64,000 nt of DNA from Phymorhynchus buccinoides. Lineage: Eukaryota > Mollusca > Gastropoda > Neogastropoda > Raphitomidae. Location of the stretch: NCBI GenBank assembly GCA_017654935.2, contig CM065683.1, positions 4,103,089 to 4,167,088 of the forward strand. The letters are read 5' to 3'. How positions within the stretch are numbered: position 1 is the stretch's first letter; every line of letters begins with the position of its first letter. Position numbers and translations under genes: made by a program. The notes below the pieces were generated by a model. It ran no database searches and was not told the DNA's origin. It saw only the letters and a list, made by a program, of their open reading frames with translations. Below, one piece after another: positions 52,001 through 64,000 of the stretch.

Positions 52001-55000
52001 TGCTTTAACAAGGGAAGCAACTCGCAGGATGAAAGCAATCTGTGGTCGAAAGTTATACACGCGTTTTGTACCTTATACCGTGAAACAACTATAGGCGCGA
52101 CCCGTCCATATACGATGTACGGCTACCACAACTATAGTTGCTACCCATCTATATACGATGTACGGCTACCATAACTATAGTTGCTACCCATCTATATACG
52201 ATGTACGGCTACCACAACTATAGTTGCTACCCATCTATATACGATGTACGGCTACCACAACTATAGTTGCTACCCATCTATATACGATGTACGGCTACCA
52301 TCTAACTATAGTTGCTACCCATCTATATACGATGTACGGCTACCACAACTATAGTTGCTACCCATCTATATACGATGTACGGCTACCACAACTATAGTTG
52401 CTACCCATCTATATACGATGTACGGCTACCACAACTATAGTTGCTACCCATCTATATATGATGTACGGCTACCACAACTATAGTTGCTACCCATCTATAT
52501 ACGATGTACGGCTACCACAACTATAGTTGCTACCCATCTATATACGATGTACGGCTACCACAACTATAGTTGCTACCCGCCATGAATGCGTTAAGACCTT
52601 GAAAAATCATCCCAAATAAGGTCTTATAAGTGGGAGGGAGTTGTATAAGGGAGGTAATTTTAATGCTTACAAAGAAAGGGCAATGTCTCAGAGAAGAAGG
52701 TCTTAAGTGAGAGGGGTGTCTTCTAAGGGAGGTTCCACTGTATATGCTAGTCACAGAGACTTGTCTTTGTGAAATTCGGGCTTCTCTCCCCAGAGAGCGT
52801 GTCGCCGCAAGCGCAGCGCCTTCCGATTAAAAAAAAAAATTGGGAGGGGGGAGGGGGTGACAGGGTGAGGAGGGGGGAAGGCAGACTCGGGAAACCTTGT
52901 TATCAATTTGGTCATACTCCCTGCTTTCTCCCTGCTCTTACCGACTTTTAACTGCCATGGGATTTTTACATGCGTAAAGCGCACGGGTCAGACTAGCTTT
53001 AAGTCCCCATCCGAAGGACTGGACGTTCAGTTCGATTTTCCTAGAAAGGGCGAGGAGGCCGGGATTTGAACCCCGGTCACTCACGCTGCAGTCACGCATT
53101 GAAATTGGCAGGCGAACGTCTTAACCACTCTGCCACCTTCCTGTTTCAAGGGGCAGACGCTGAGCGCCGTTTACATGGTGTGCAACATTCACCGCACGCA
53201 ATCTGACTGGTACGAGGTCTTCCTGGAAATGCTGGTGGATAACGGCTACGAAGATCTGGTGAAACTAATCGATGACAAAGTGTTTGGCAGTGAGTATTGT
53301 GAAATCCTGACGTTCAGACACACCTGTATTGGCTACTGCAACTAGGCTTATTGATAATAATAATAATAATAGTAATAATAATAAATAAATCTTCTATAGC
53401 GCTATTCTCCTGACACAGCAGGACTCACCGCGCTTTACATGGGGGGGGGGGGGGGGGGGGGGGAAGAAGTAAGTCTACCCCACGCACACAAAAGACATTC
53501 AAAATACATGTACTTAAAGTTATTTAGAAGAAAAAAAATCACTTTACCGCACTCACACAACTCACATTTAAAATACCTATATACAACACAAATTAATTAT
53601 AAGGTTGACTGACAGTGGATGGACAGACAGAAATGAACAGAGATATTTTCTGAAAAGATGCGTCTTCGGGCCAGTTTTGAAAGAAGACAGAGATGGAGAG
53701 CTGCGGAGAGAGAAAGGGAGATTGTTCCAGATGTGTGGTGCTTGGAAACGAAAAGATCTGTTTCCAACGACCTTGACGGCAAGAGCTAAACCCTTGTTGA
53801 TCAGTATCCAAAAGGGCATTCCACTCTTGCAAAAGGCAGCCATTAAATGGCCTCAAGTAGGGTTATTGGCGAGAGTTATTCCCTTGTTTGGTCAGTACTC
53901 AACCATCTTCCCCCCACCCACCAAGGGCATTCACTCTTGCAAAAGGTGTTCTTTGCAGTGGCCAATGGAAGCCGCATCCCTTTAATTTACAGAATATTAG
54001 GTACCTTTTTTTGTTGCTATAAGGTGCACCCCCCAAATTGTACACAACATTCAGACTTTGTTCTATTTTCTTACTATATTATTAGTCATATTATAAGGCG
54101 CAGGGGTTTCAATCTGGGGGGAAAGTATCGCCTTATAGTCCGTAAATATGGTATTTATTCACATATAAGATGCAGCAGTTTATTATAAGCCGCAGAAAAA
54201 ATTACTCTCACAAAAAAGTTTGACAAAGTTTAAGAAAGAATTAAAAAAAAAAGGCGGTAGATTTGTTCCTACTTTGCATACAACCGAAAATCAACATGAA
54301 CGCAAAACAGAAAATGTGATATTACAATATGAGTATTTAACGCTTTAAAACACTTTGAACATTTGTGTCAAAACCCGTTTTGAGAGCTTCAAACGAGTTT
54401 TTTGGAAACGGATTTTATAGTGATAAATATGGAATTAGAAAACCCCACAAAGAAGCTGCTTCAGTCTATAAGCCGCATGGGTCAAAGTTGAGTGGGGGGA
54501 AATTTCACATTTAACGTAGCAAATTTTCACTTTACGCAGTTTAAAAAATAATATGTTACAAAAATATTAAATGATCTTAATAAATAATCATACGCTCTAT
54601 TCGGATGCAAAAACGCTCTGAAAAATGCCACAGCATGGTTTTAGAATATCGATAAGCACAGACTGCAAACTATCCCTATTACCTACCTTTTACGTCACAT
54701 TCTTCAAATTGAGCACTCACATATTTATTTTTTTAAAATCGTAGATCTACCAGCCGGGAAATCAGCTGACTCGAGCAGCCATTGTATCTCATCTACAACG
54801 TCGTTTCTTCGAGAAGCCACTCTCCATGATTATGACGTCACCCTCAGATGTTGCATTGAAACTAAGCAAAGAATCCTTTGGATGACGTCATAGCTTTATA
54901 ATTCTGTTGAACGAGATTTCACAAAGTAGGCGACGTCCTAGTGAACTCCAGCATTTTTGCAAATTATGACTTATCGACCCAATTCATTTTGAAGAATGTG

Positions 55001-55557
55001 ACAGAGAAGGTAGGTAATAGCGACGGAGTTTGCAGTCTGCTTATTGATGTTTTAAAAACCATGCTGTGGTTTTTCAGATCGTTTTTGCATCATTAGAGCA
55101 TCTGAACCCCCTTTAAGAGAGATCACCTAAATTATGCAGGTGACACCCTACTTTGCATGCTGATTTTGACCCCCTTATTTCGAAGATAGAATGATGAAGA
55201 TGATGTTGATGATGATAATGATGATGATGATGATGATGATGACACTATCTACAATAATAATAAAACAACAACAATAAGTATGGATGCTGATTAACCACAA
55301 GTTGCCCCGCAATTAACAGTCTTGCGTTCACAACTTTCACTGCCTGAATTCTGACAAAGAGAGAGACAGGGACGGACAGAGAGATGTATTATTTCATTAT
55401 CATATTTAAATCTGTATTCTTGAAGCAAATGTGTGTTTTTGTGTGTGGAACAGAAATCATGTCGAAAAAGGCACCAGAAAACATGTTTGCTGCAAAGTCA
55501 GAAACCAGCAGCGCCATAGAAGAAGCTGTTGTCAAAGGTAAAGATTAATAATGTTTG

Positions 55558-55595
<38 letters not shown>

Positions 55596-58500
55596 CGCAT
55601 GTGTGTGTGTGCATGTGTGTATGTGTCTGTGTGTGTGTATGTATGTATGTGCACGCATGTGTGTGTATATAAGCAAGTGTACAAAAAACAAATGATTAGA
55701 TTATGTTAATGAATTAAAAAGAAGAAAAAAACTTTATGAAAATCAATTCATGATATCTTGAGCTATCCTGCCCAGTCAATTAAAAAAAAATTCTTTAGAC
55801 ATATTTTTTGCAATGGTACGTTATTTTCAGATTAACTTTAACCCCTTCCCTGCCTGCTACGAGATCTAGTCTCATCGTGCATAATGTCATTGATGATGAA
55901 CTTTTGATGTCATACTCCCGGAATGATGGTTTTTGGTTTAGATAACCAGGATTTCTCTGTTTTCTCAGATTGAGTCACAGATTTGTCTAACAGATTTGTT
56001 TTAACCCTTTAAGTCCTGACGCTCTGTGCGCTCAGTCACCTCTGAAATCCTAGCCCAAGGGACGTCACTCCGAACAAAATATTAGCATCAGAAAAATAAT
56101 AAAATAAAATATACCCTAGCAGATTTTGTGTTTTTTTGTTTTGAATGTGTTGCCTGATTTGTAAAATGAATTTCAAGATGTCATGGGGATGCATGGCTCC
56201 ACAAAAATAAAAGCCAAAGTGTAGTCGCAAACTGCATTCACTAGTCATTCACTGCCTACTTTTTGCAGACTGGTCACCACTGGTGAAGCCTAAGACGACT
56301 GAAATGGAAATGTAGATCAAAATCATTCACTTACCCTTTCACTTCACGATCTTATAATTCCTATCTTTCACAAAAAAAAGGAATTTTCATCGCTGTCATC
56401 ACTCAGTGGATGCAATAACGACTCATCATCCATGATGTAAAAGTCGGGAAAATGCCGATGTCAGTAACACAACTTCAAAAATTCGCATCAATCGAACAAA
56501 AACAAGCTCGCTGCCGAAATAGGTCAGAATACACTCCTTACTCATCACTTCGCGATCTCATAAGTCCCATCTTTCACAAAAATACGACTATTCATCGCTT
56601 TCCTCAGTCAATGGACGCCATAACTGTTCGTCATCCATATATGAAAAATCGCGAAAATGCCGAAGTCGGTCACTAATTTTCAAAAATTCATATCTTTCAA
56701 ACCAATCGGCCTAGGAGCCATTGCAAGCAACAGGGCGGAAGTGTAATCTATTGCGAAAGCGAGGCTGAAGCGTCCACGTGACTGCCATGTGATAGAAACA
56801 AAATGGAAGCGCCCAAACCGGCCACATGGAATCCGTACGTTCCCGAACGTTCTCGGCATTTACGATGCAAATTTTTTCTGAACGTTCACCGAACTAAAGG
56901 GTTATACTTTATAATAAGAAAATCGATAATTTCTTAGTTTTTTGTTGGCAGTGAAGGGGATAAAGACCCACCAGGTCGCGTGTCAAAATCACGGGTTTCA
57001 CGGGTTTTCCCTCTTATAGCTGGGTAAGAAATCTTGTTTTGACCAGGTTTGACTCCCATACAAATGCCCCCAAATTGAAAACGAAACATCATTTTAAGGA
57101 GCAGCCTCAATTTGATGTTGGGGGCATTTGTATGTGGGTCACAGCTACCCAGAAAAAACCATATGGGACTTAATCCGTGGTGGGTCAGTGTGTCTTTAAG
57201 TTTTTGTGGAACATTGTTTGGGTAGTGCTTTTGCTTTCCGCAAAATTTCATGCCAGTCTGCATAATATAATAGGCCTACACAAACAACAAACACTAAAAT
57301 TAAGAATTGCCTATTTTTGTCGGCGTAATATTTTGTGCGAGTTACATTTAGACTTCATGTTGTGCAGTGAAAGAACCGGCGTACACGCAAGGACCGGCGA
57401 ACTACGCAGGCGCCCCGTTTAACGAAGGAACGAAGGAACCGTCGGCAGGAATCACAAATAGCACACTGACGACAGGAAACACAGATGGCACACTGATGAC
57501 AGGATATGACAAAAACACAGTGACAGGAAACACTGACGACACTGTGACAACGACTGATGATGACAGTGAGGAAGAGGATGCCTTTCATTCCTGTGACGAA
57601 GGTGACGACGACAATGGCGATGACGATGATGACGATGACTACGATGATGACCTGACAAAGGTGAAAGCTAGAGCCGCCTGGAATGACCCCGCCGGCAAGG
57701 GAGACCACCCACAACTTGACAGAAACGATCATGGCAGTTGGGAGAACCGACAAGAGACGCCGGAGAAGAAGGAGCTGAGGGAAAAGAACATCCTGCCTGT
57801 GGATGGTTTGTACGATTTTATTTTATTTTTGTTTTTGTTGCTGTCCCATCTTCTGGGCCGTACAGTGGCGTTGCTTCCACGCCGCTCATTCCGAGTCCCA
57901 ACTCGCAGCCACACCCCGCGGCTTGTTCAGGTCGCAGAATCCAAAACCAGCAGTCCAAAGAATTGTGATTGTTGCTATTGGTGTTGAAGTATTTATAAAA
58001 GTGGAAATCGGGTAAGCCAAACTCAGGACTGACATTTTATTAGTATTTTTCCCGGACTATGATGCGCACCTGATTATAAGGCGCACATCCCACATTTTGC
58101 ACAAAATTGTTATTATATATTTACTATTTTAGTAGTCGTATTATAAGGCGCAGGGGTCTCAGTCTGGGGAAAAAATATCGTTATTGTCCGAAAAATAGGG
58201 TAATGAGAAAGACGATATTTTTAGATTAAACAAGTTTTTAAAAAAAAAGGATTAACCCTTTCACCACCGATGTCGCATTTTTGAGCCACACTGATATAAC
58301 ACCTTTGTCAGTAAAAGTCATGACATAAGGATCTGTTATCCAGTGACCCAATGTCACTGTTTTGGGCGATAAGGAAAGGCCTTATTTGATACATCATCGA
58401 GGCATTGACAGCACTGCAGACGCCACATTTCTTTATGTAAGTTTGACTGACATTTTTTATTGAAAATTGACTAACGGCGAAAGGGTTAAATTGGGACCCC

Positions 58501-61500
58501 AAACAGTTGCTTACTCAGTCAAAACCATAGCAACCATGGCGTCGAAGCTTGAAACCGCAGGATGCGAGTCAGCGACTTGCAAACATTTTTTTAGAAAAAT
58601 AAGGGGTGGCCAGTTGCCACAAACTGATAGAACTTGCAAACTGTGACGTAAAAATATACGTCATCAATTTTAGAATGATGCACGATGTTCTAAGTGATGT
58701 AGGTCTACTCAAGCACACGAGGCGAGAGCTGGGGATCTACCTGATGGTAGAGTAGCTTCCCCTGTTTGACCGATTGAATTAGGCAAGATCACTCCCACAC
58801 ACCATGAAATTACTCCCCTTAATTATTTCCGAACAATTCCTATTGATTCATTTGGTTATATAAAAAAACACTGAAATAGACTGCAACGTCACTGACCAAG
58901 CAATTAGTTTGTGTGGTCATTTAGTTATAATTAACTATCGATTAGTTTGATTGAAGCCCCCAACAACTTACCATATTTTTCGGATCATTAGGCGCTGCTG
59001 TGTATAAGGCGAATAGGGCAATTTTGAAGAAATATCTGAAAAAAATTAAGTAAAAGGCGCCCTCGTTTATAAGGCAACAGAAAGTCGAAGTTTGAAGCTT
59101 TGAAGCCCGTACACGTCCTGTAAGTGCTTACTGACCGCCATTACTGCTGTCATAAACGAGAGTTGGCTCCCTTCTCAAATAATCAAACTTCCGTTTTTGC
59201 AACTTCCGGCTGTTGTGTTTGGACTTTTCTTCACGAAAACCGGTAGAATTATGGCATTTTAAGCTCTACAACGATGCTTTTTACATCCAATGAAGGGTTA
59301 TGGCATCTGTTGGATGGTATCTCGGATGATAATAGGGATTTTGAAGCATTTCAACGTGAGTATTCGTCATATCGGCGACTCGTTACCACTTTCAATGTTG
59401 TGACTCACAGTAGACTGTACTGAACATGGCAATCGTTGCCTCTCTTCTCATGATTTTGTTCACTCTTAGGGCGCCCTTGTTTATTAGGCGCATAGGTTGA
59501 AAATTGAGAAAAAAATATCGCCTTATAGTCCGAAAATTATGGTAATAAAGAAAAAAGACAGCACTGCTGATAGCTAAGAACAGGCGCTTGTCCCAAGCGA
59601 TTCACTTTCACAAACGCAGGTGCTATTTTTGCATGGGTGCTAGGCATTGGGGATAAAGCTTATAGATGCTGTATTAGAGCTTGGGTGTTGGTGGCGAGTT
59701 CCTACAAAGATGCTGTAGCACCACGGGCGAATACATCCGCCCAGTACATCACTATACACTCCCACCAAATGCAAAGACATTCGCTGCCAAGTACTCTGCC
59801 ACATGTTTGTCTAATTTTAGAGCTTACATGAATTTTGTTTCCCCACCTGAGAGTGTTGCTCTAATTGCAAGACCAACACTGCAGGTGTCTGTAGTTCTCG
59901 GGCCTCACAGGTTAACGCCGGGATATCATTATGAAAGGAAGCGTAGAATACAGCCCTGCGATGCAGTCTCAGACCGATACGGAACTCCATAGCATCATCA
60001 TCATCGTTATCGTCGGCCTCATTTTCCATCAATCATAAAATTTAAATAAAAAATGTCTCAAATTATGTGGCTTTGCATGCCCTGCTCTCATGGTGACCTC
60101 AGTCGGTTTCCAATCCAGTCTATGCCTTGGTGCGTTCGGGTCAAAGTCATGGGGATCAGTGGGTTCTGGGGAGCTGTCGGTGGACGGTCGTGATGGCGCC
60201 CTTGGAGGAGGACCTCACTCACGCTGGCTCCGCGACTAAGAGAATAGTGTCGTCAGTAGGGGGCTTAGTAGATAGTGTCCTGAACAGGCTCCACTGAACT
60301 CCACCGAAGTGACTCAGCAGAAGTGCAGTGTCTCCTCGGTTGGTTGCCTCCTGACAGCCTAACATAGATTCGCTCCCCTTGAACTGCTGGTCTCGGTTTC
60401 TGCGACTTGAACAAACCCGGGTGTAGCTGCGAATTGGGATTCGGAACAAGCGGCGTGGGAGCAACGCCACTGTACAGCCCAGAAGATGGGACAGCAACAA
60501 AAAACCCAAAACGTTAAAAAAAAACCTGTAAAAACTGGAAAATAATTTGCACCTGTATATAAGCTGCATCTCTTAAATTTACATAATATCAGGTATTTAT
60601 TCACATAGAGAGAGATAAATAGGGGTTTTATGCCCTCTGGACCAAATGGCCATATGAGGCATTTGAAATTATTGAGATTTAAACGGAAAAGAAGATTTTA
60701 ATATGGATGTAGATGTTATTCACATATAAGCCGCATAGAAAATTATTCAAGCAAAAATGTTGAGAAAGTTCAGCAAAAATGCAGTAGATTTTGCCTACCT
60801 ATGTGCTGAAAGCAACACAAAAGCATAAATCATGCTGGTACAACATGACTATTTAAAGATCTGGAACTTTTTAACGTGGGATTTGAATCTATCAAGTGTC
60901 AAAACCAGTTTTGATAGCTGCGATGAAGCTGAAGAACAGGCTGGAAATGTGGCAGGAAACTGATTCCATAACAGTGATAAACATAAAATCGGAACAGTCC
61001 ACATACAAGCCGCATCAGTATATAAGCCGCATGGACCAAATTTAAGGGAAAAAAGTAGCGGCTTATATTTTATACACATCTGTATTGTTACAAATTCGGG
61101 ACTTTCCTGGTGTTGCACTGCCTCCGGACATTGCCTCCAGGATCGTTCCCACCACCTTTATATCTACTAATGTGTCTGTTATATGTGTCTGTTCCAGACC
61201 GGAGGACGTTAAGCAGAATTTCATCAAGCTTGTAGTCCGCATTTTACGGGGTACATATAGGCTTAGGGCTGGAAGAGTTCAAAGATATTGACTGGTGCGC
61301 CGTGGTGTTTCAGAGACCCCATCGCTGGTGGACAACAGCAACGAGGAGTGGGTGGACCCTGAGGGTCAGGGCGAGAGCAGGAAGGTGCAGCCAGAACCCC
61401 TGGAGCTGAGGTTTTACCAGGAGGAGCTGGCATGTAGGGGCGTGCAGGGAAACAACGTCGTCATCGTAGCTCCAACCGGGTCCGGGAAAACCCACGTGGC

Positions 61501-61516
61501 TCTCCGGATCATGAAG
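46942..61516 (+). CDS. RIG-I-like receptor, copy B: 5' half, exons 1-7 intact
   Basis: Exons 46942-47152, 49351-49500, 51257-51453, 53151-53289, 55454-55537, 57368-57805 and 61314-61516 join into one open frame of 474 residues: two CARDs, an acidic linker and the Walker A exon. Protein differences from copy A are one Lys-to-Asn change in exon 4 and about ten changes concentrated in linker exon 6. Exons 1, 2, 5 and 7 are identical in the two copies, and exon 3 has one silent change. Exons 8 onward would lie beyond 64000 if the gene continues. This is the better template for the N-terminal half of the protein. Confidence 0.9.
47438..48678. mobile_element. Tc/mariner-Tigger-like element (copy B)
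   Basis: Same TA-flanked element as 6447-7687, also 1241 bp overall despite different microsatellite lengths inside. Confidence 0.82.
49351..49500 (+). CDS. RLR exon 2 (copy B)
   Basis: 150 bp, sequence and splice sites unchanged from copy A. Second half of CARD1. Confidence 0.88.
49882..50003. mobile_element. 122-bp TTAA MITE (copy B)
   Basis: Same site and length as 8889-9010. Confidence 0.8.
50738..51158. mobile_element. MITE with TGTGACCCAGCACCACGAAA ends (copy B)
   Basis: Counterpart of 9754-10171, with visibly more substitutions than flanking DNA. Confidence 0.85.
51257..51453 (+). CDS. RLR exon 3 (copy B)
   Basis: 197 bp, first part of CARD2. One silent T-to-C change (ACT to ACC) relative to copy A. 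Confidence 0.9.
52086..52578. repeat. 43-bp satellite (copy B)
   Basis: Same array with the same number of units and a few private changes (one unit CCATCTAACTATAG, one TATATATGATG). Confidence 0.97.
52747..53140 (-). mobile_element. tRNA-derived SINE, minus strand (copy B)
   Basis: Counterpart of 11756-12150, with A and B boxes intact on the minus strand. Confidence 0.85.
53151..53289 (+). CDS. RLR exon 4 (copy B)
   Basis: 139 bp, second part of CARD2. It carries the Lys-to-Asn difference (AAG to AAC) in the loop VDNGYEDL. Confidence 0.88.
53350..53843 (-). mobile_element. L2/CR1-like LINE 3' end (copy B)
   Basis: Counterpart of 12366-12863, same tail signature. Confidence 0.88.
54594..55099. 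mobile_element. Foldback MITE with ~130-bp arms (copy B)
   Basis: Counterpart of 13649-14160, with a few small deletions near the right end. Confidence 0.82.
55454..55537 (+). CDS. RLR exon 5 (copy B)
   Basis: 84 bp, identical to copy A. Linker segment. Confidence 0.8.
55842..56959. mobile_element. 1.1-kb TTAA element (copy B)
   Basis: Counterpart of 14898-16022. The shared target on its right has mutated to ATAA (56960-56963). Confidence 0.8.
56964..57195. mobile_element. TTAA MITE, back to back (copy B)
   Basis: Counterpart of 16027-16257. The right TTAA is intact. Confidence 0.8.
57368..57805 (+). CDS. RLR exon 6 (copy B): intact acidic linker
   Basis: 438 bp, phase 1 in and out, open throughout. 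It encodes a Thr-rich segment with imperfect repeats (TGNTDGTLMTG, TGNTDDTVTT), an Asp/Glu run of about 25 residues, then [17 protein letters not shown] and a charged end leading to NILPVD. No known fold is recognised and it is probably disordered. About ten amino-acid changes separate it from copy A, against one in all other shared exons. Confidence 0.87.
58256..58485. mobile_element. 230-bp TTAA MITE (copy B)
   Basis: Same element and TTAA sites as 17390-17619. Confidence 0.83.
58968..59545. mobile_element. 'ATTAGGCGC' MITE (copy B)
   Basis: Counterpart of 18103-18688. Confidence 0.78.
61314..61516 (+). CDS. RLR exon 7 (copy B): Walker A
   Basis: 203 bp, identical in protein to copy A, with APTGSGKT. 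It is the last RLR exon visible in copy B. Confidence 0.92.
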
Positions 61517-61562
61517 GTGGGTGGAAGGATGTGTGTGTGGGGGGGGCGGGGGGGGGGGGGGG

Positions 61563-61666
61563 GGCCTGCAAGGCAGCAGTGTCATCATCGTGGCTCACCC
61601 ACTGGGTCAAGGAAAACCCAATTTGTGGCTCTATGGATCATGGAGGTGGGTGGAAGGATGTGTGTG

Positions 61667-61698
<32 letters not shown>

Positions 61699-62120
61699 TG
61701 CAGGGCCTGCAAGGCAGCAGTGTCATCATCGTGGCACACCCGCTGGGTCAAGGAAAACCCATGTGGCTCTCCGGATTATGGAGATGGGTGGAGGGATGGG
61801 GGTGTGGGGGGTGATGGGGATTCAGGTCAGGGGGGGGGGGGAGGGGGAGGGGAGCAGGGCCTGCAAGGCAGCAAATGTCATCATCGACACACACCCGCTG
61901 GGTCAAGGGAAACCCAATTTGTGGCTCTACGGATCATGGAGGTGGGGTGTGGGGGTGTTGGGGGAGGGGGGGTAAGGGGGTGGGGGTGTGGGGTGTTGGG
62001 AGGGGAGGTAAGTGGGGTGGGAGTGGGGGAGGGGAAGCAGGCATGGTCTGCAGGGCAACTTCCATCATCGTCGCTCCCGGTGGGTCAGAGAAAACCCATG
62101 TGGCTCTTAGGATCATGGAG
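61563..62120 (+). repeat. Four decayed copies of the exon 7 edge (copy B)
   Basis: Same four-unit series as in copy A (about 61563-61645, 61703-61784, 61857-61941, 62042-62120), separated by G-rich runs of different length. The array therefore predates the split of the two copies, and only the spacers have changed much since. Confidence 0.85.
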
Positions 62121-62502
62121 GTAAAAGAGTGTGTGTGTGTATTTGTGTGTGTGTGTCAAAGTTAAAGTCAATTTTTTTTTTTACAGATGGAACATTGAAT
62201 AAGCAATAGTGGTTTGCTTTTTTTTTGCATCAAGCCATCTATAACACAACAATTAAAGAAGAAAATAAACATGAAATAAACCACACACACACACACAAAA
62301 ACAACAACAAACAAGCAAAAAAGCATTAATAATGTGTGTGTGTGTGTGTGTGCACGTGTGTGCGTGCAAGTGTGAGTGATCATGTGGATGTGTTTGTGTG
62401 CTGTGTGCCGGGGCCGGAGTTTGAAAAAGTTTTTTTCTTCTGATGAACCAGTTACTCAGTTTCTATTTACCCCGTCATTATTATCTTTTTGTTTATCGTC
62501 AG

Positions 62503-62558
62503 AGCCACCTAGAACGGAATAGGGGTGGTGTACCCAAGGTGGTGTTTCTTGTGAACCA
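62503..62558 (+). pseudogene. Degraded copy of exon 8 5' edge (copy B)
   Basis: Same remnant as 21625-21680, reading [19 protein letters not shown] after a CAG acceptor and without a donor. Confidence 0.78.
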
Positions 62559-63094
62559 TTTCTCTCTCATTCTCTTTATCCATACTCTTTTGTCTGTCTG
62601 TCTGTCTGTCTCTCTTCTCCCCTCTCCCTCCCCCCCTCTCTCTCTGTGTTTTTCCTCCTTCCATCTCTCTCTCCTTCCTTTACTCCTTCTCCCTCAGCTT
62701 TCTGTTTATGTCTTTGCTGTCTCGCTCTACTTTTTCTTTCTCTACCCCCCCCCCCCTCTCATTCCGTTCCTCTTTACTCCCCCTCCCCCTCCTATTCTTC
62801 TTATCTTTCTTTTCTTTTCTTGCTTCATTTTTTGTGTTGTTCCTAGATGCTCACTTATTTTCAGTCCCTCCTTATCCCATTTGTTAAGTATTTATGTATA
62901 ATGCTGAATTTATTATGTGTCTGGTTATATTGATAATTCAATTCAATTCAATTCAATCATTTTATTGTCTTCACAAAAAGCAAAGAAATTCGCTGCCTGG
63001 CATGCACATTTTATAAATAATAAGACACAACACGAGTAATGTAGTAATGTTTAGGAAGACAACTTAAATAAGACAACAAAAATTTAAAACACAC

Positions 63095-63180
<86 letters not shown>

Positions 63181-63591
63181 ACTCACACACACACCTTTGA
63201 GCTATCAGAATAAAATTAATCAGAGCATAGAATTAGAAATGAATTAACAAGTGAGCTAACATAATTTATGACAAGTAAATGAAGTATAATTGAGTATTAA
63301 TTCAGAAAGAAATAAGTAATGAAACTAACATCTCCTGGTTTGCTAAAAAGACTAATAAAATAAGGCTTCTCAAAACTATTATTAATAGCAATAAACCAAC
63401 CATAAATTTTAAAAAATAATGTGCCTGCTTATGATGATAATGTGTGTTCGCTTTCTTTGCTTTGCATGCCTTTCTTGTTTATTGAATTCTTTGCTTTTCA
63501 TTTTCTTTTCCTTTCTCTTTTTTTTCCTTGAGGACTGGATGAAAAAAAGTATTTATACTTACTCTATTATCCTCAGAAAATAAAAGCTATT

Positions 63592-64000
63592 GGTAAAGGT
63601 CAAGATGTGCCACCCCCCCTACCTATCTCGGTGAATTCTATTTTTCCGTTATTGCCTTTCTTACCATACATAAAGCTGTATTTTAGGAACATTTTTAGCT
63701 AATAACCTTTTTCGAATACTAACCCTAACCCTAACCCTAGCCCTAACCCTAACCCTACCCCCCACCCTATAAGACGGAAAAACGCAACGAACCACAACTG
63801 TGACAAATCGCGGTGTACTGCAGTACATAGTGGGGGGTAGGGTTAGGTTTAGGGCTAGGGTTAGGGTTAGGGTTAGTATTCCAAAAAGGTTATTAGCTCA
63901 ATATGTTCCTAAAATACAGCTTTATGTATGGTAAGAAAGGCAAAAACGGAAAAATAGAATTAACCGAGAAATGCAGGGGGGTGGCACATCTTTACCTTTG
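63592..64000. mobile_element. Foldback element with TTAGGG arms (copy B, cut by window end)
   Basis: Same element and left flank as in copy A; the last two or three bases and the right target duplication lie beyond the window. Confidence 0.92.

Larger units (their letters stand above)
40592..64000. repeat. Segmental duplicate, copy B
   Basis: This is the counterpart of copy A, running to the right edge of the window. It carries exons 1-7 with intact reading frames. It still has about 500 bp of minus-strand LINE (about 40757-41254) that copy A has lost. It lacks the 3' end of the CGGCCC-repeat MITE that copy A keeps. The match continues to the last base of the window, so the right end of the duplication lies outside. 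Confidence 0.95.

Overview
The window looks like nuclear DNA of a marine invertebrate, most likely a mollusc and perhaps a gastropod. The grounds are GT-AG introns, very long (CA)n and (TA)n tracts, tRNA-derived SINEs, dense TTAA-flanked and foldback MITEs, and many decayed LINE tails. The species assignment is inference.

The main gene, on the + strand, is a RIG-I-like receptor (RLR; RIG-I/MDA5 family cytosolic RNA sensor). Eleven coding exons can be joined with consistent splice phases: two tandem CARDs (exons 1-4), a Thr/Ser then Asp-rich linker (exons 5-6), the Walker A exon (exon 7), motif Ia (exon 8), motif II DECH (exon 9), motif III TAS (exon 10) and a short helical exon (exon 11). The composite is about 693 residues. 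The second helicase domain and the C-terminal RNA-binding domain are not in the window.

Layout. Positions 1-23118 (copy A) and about 40592-64000 (copy B) are two versions of the same roughly 23-kb segment carrying exons 1-7. Exons 8-11 (23378-35665) are seen only after copy A. They are followed by a degenerate L2-like LINE, a 500-base run of N (38322-38821), a minus-strand chimeric LINE, then copy B. The N-gap and the fact that neither end of the duplication is visible fit two uncollapsed haplotype contigs scaffolded in series. A true partial tandem duplication remains possible. Copy A has a poly(A) insertion with a stop and frameshift in linker exon 6. Copy B is open there.

The most unusual feature is that pieces of helicase-coding exons, together with their splice sites, have been tandemly amplified into the adjoining introns. 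There are 15 extra copies of the 5' edge of exon 9, arranged as a 509-bp five-unit higher-order repeat; four 83-bp copies of the 3' edge of exon 10; four decaying copies of the Walker A edge of exon 7; two extra copies of the 5' edge of exon 8; one copy of the 3' edge of exon 9; and in copy A a 16-bp duplication of the exon 1 donor.

The rest is mobile-element debris: piggyBac-like TTAA MITEs (two sharing one TTAA), pogo/Tigger-like elements, an unusual foldback element whose arms contain TTAGGG repeats, a 43-bp palindrome-containing satellite, SINEs, LINE 3' tails and microsatellites. No rRNA, functional tRNA, CRISPR or prokaryotic-type gene was seen.
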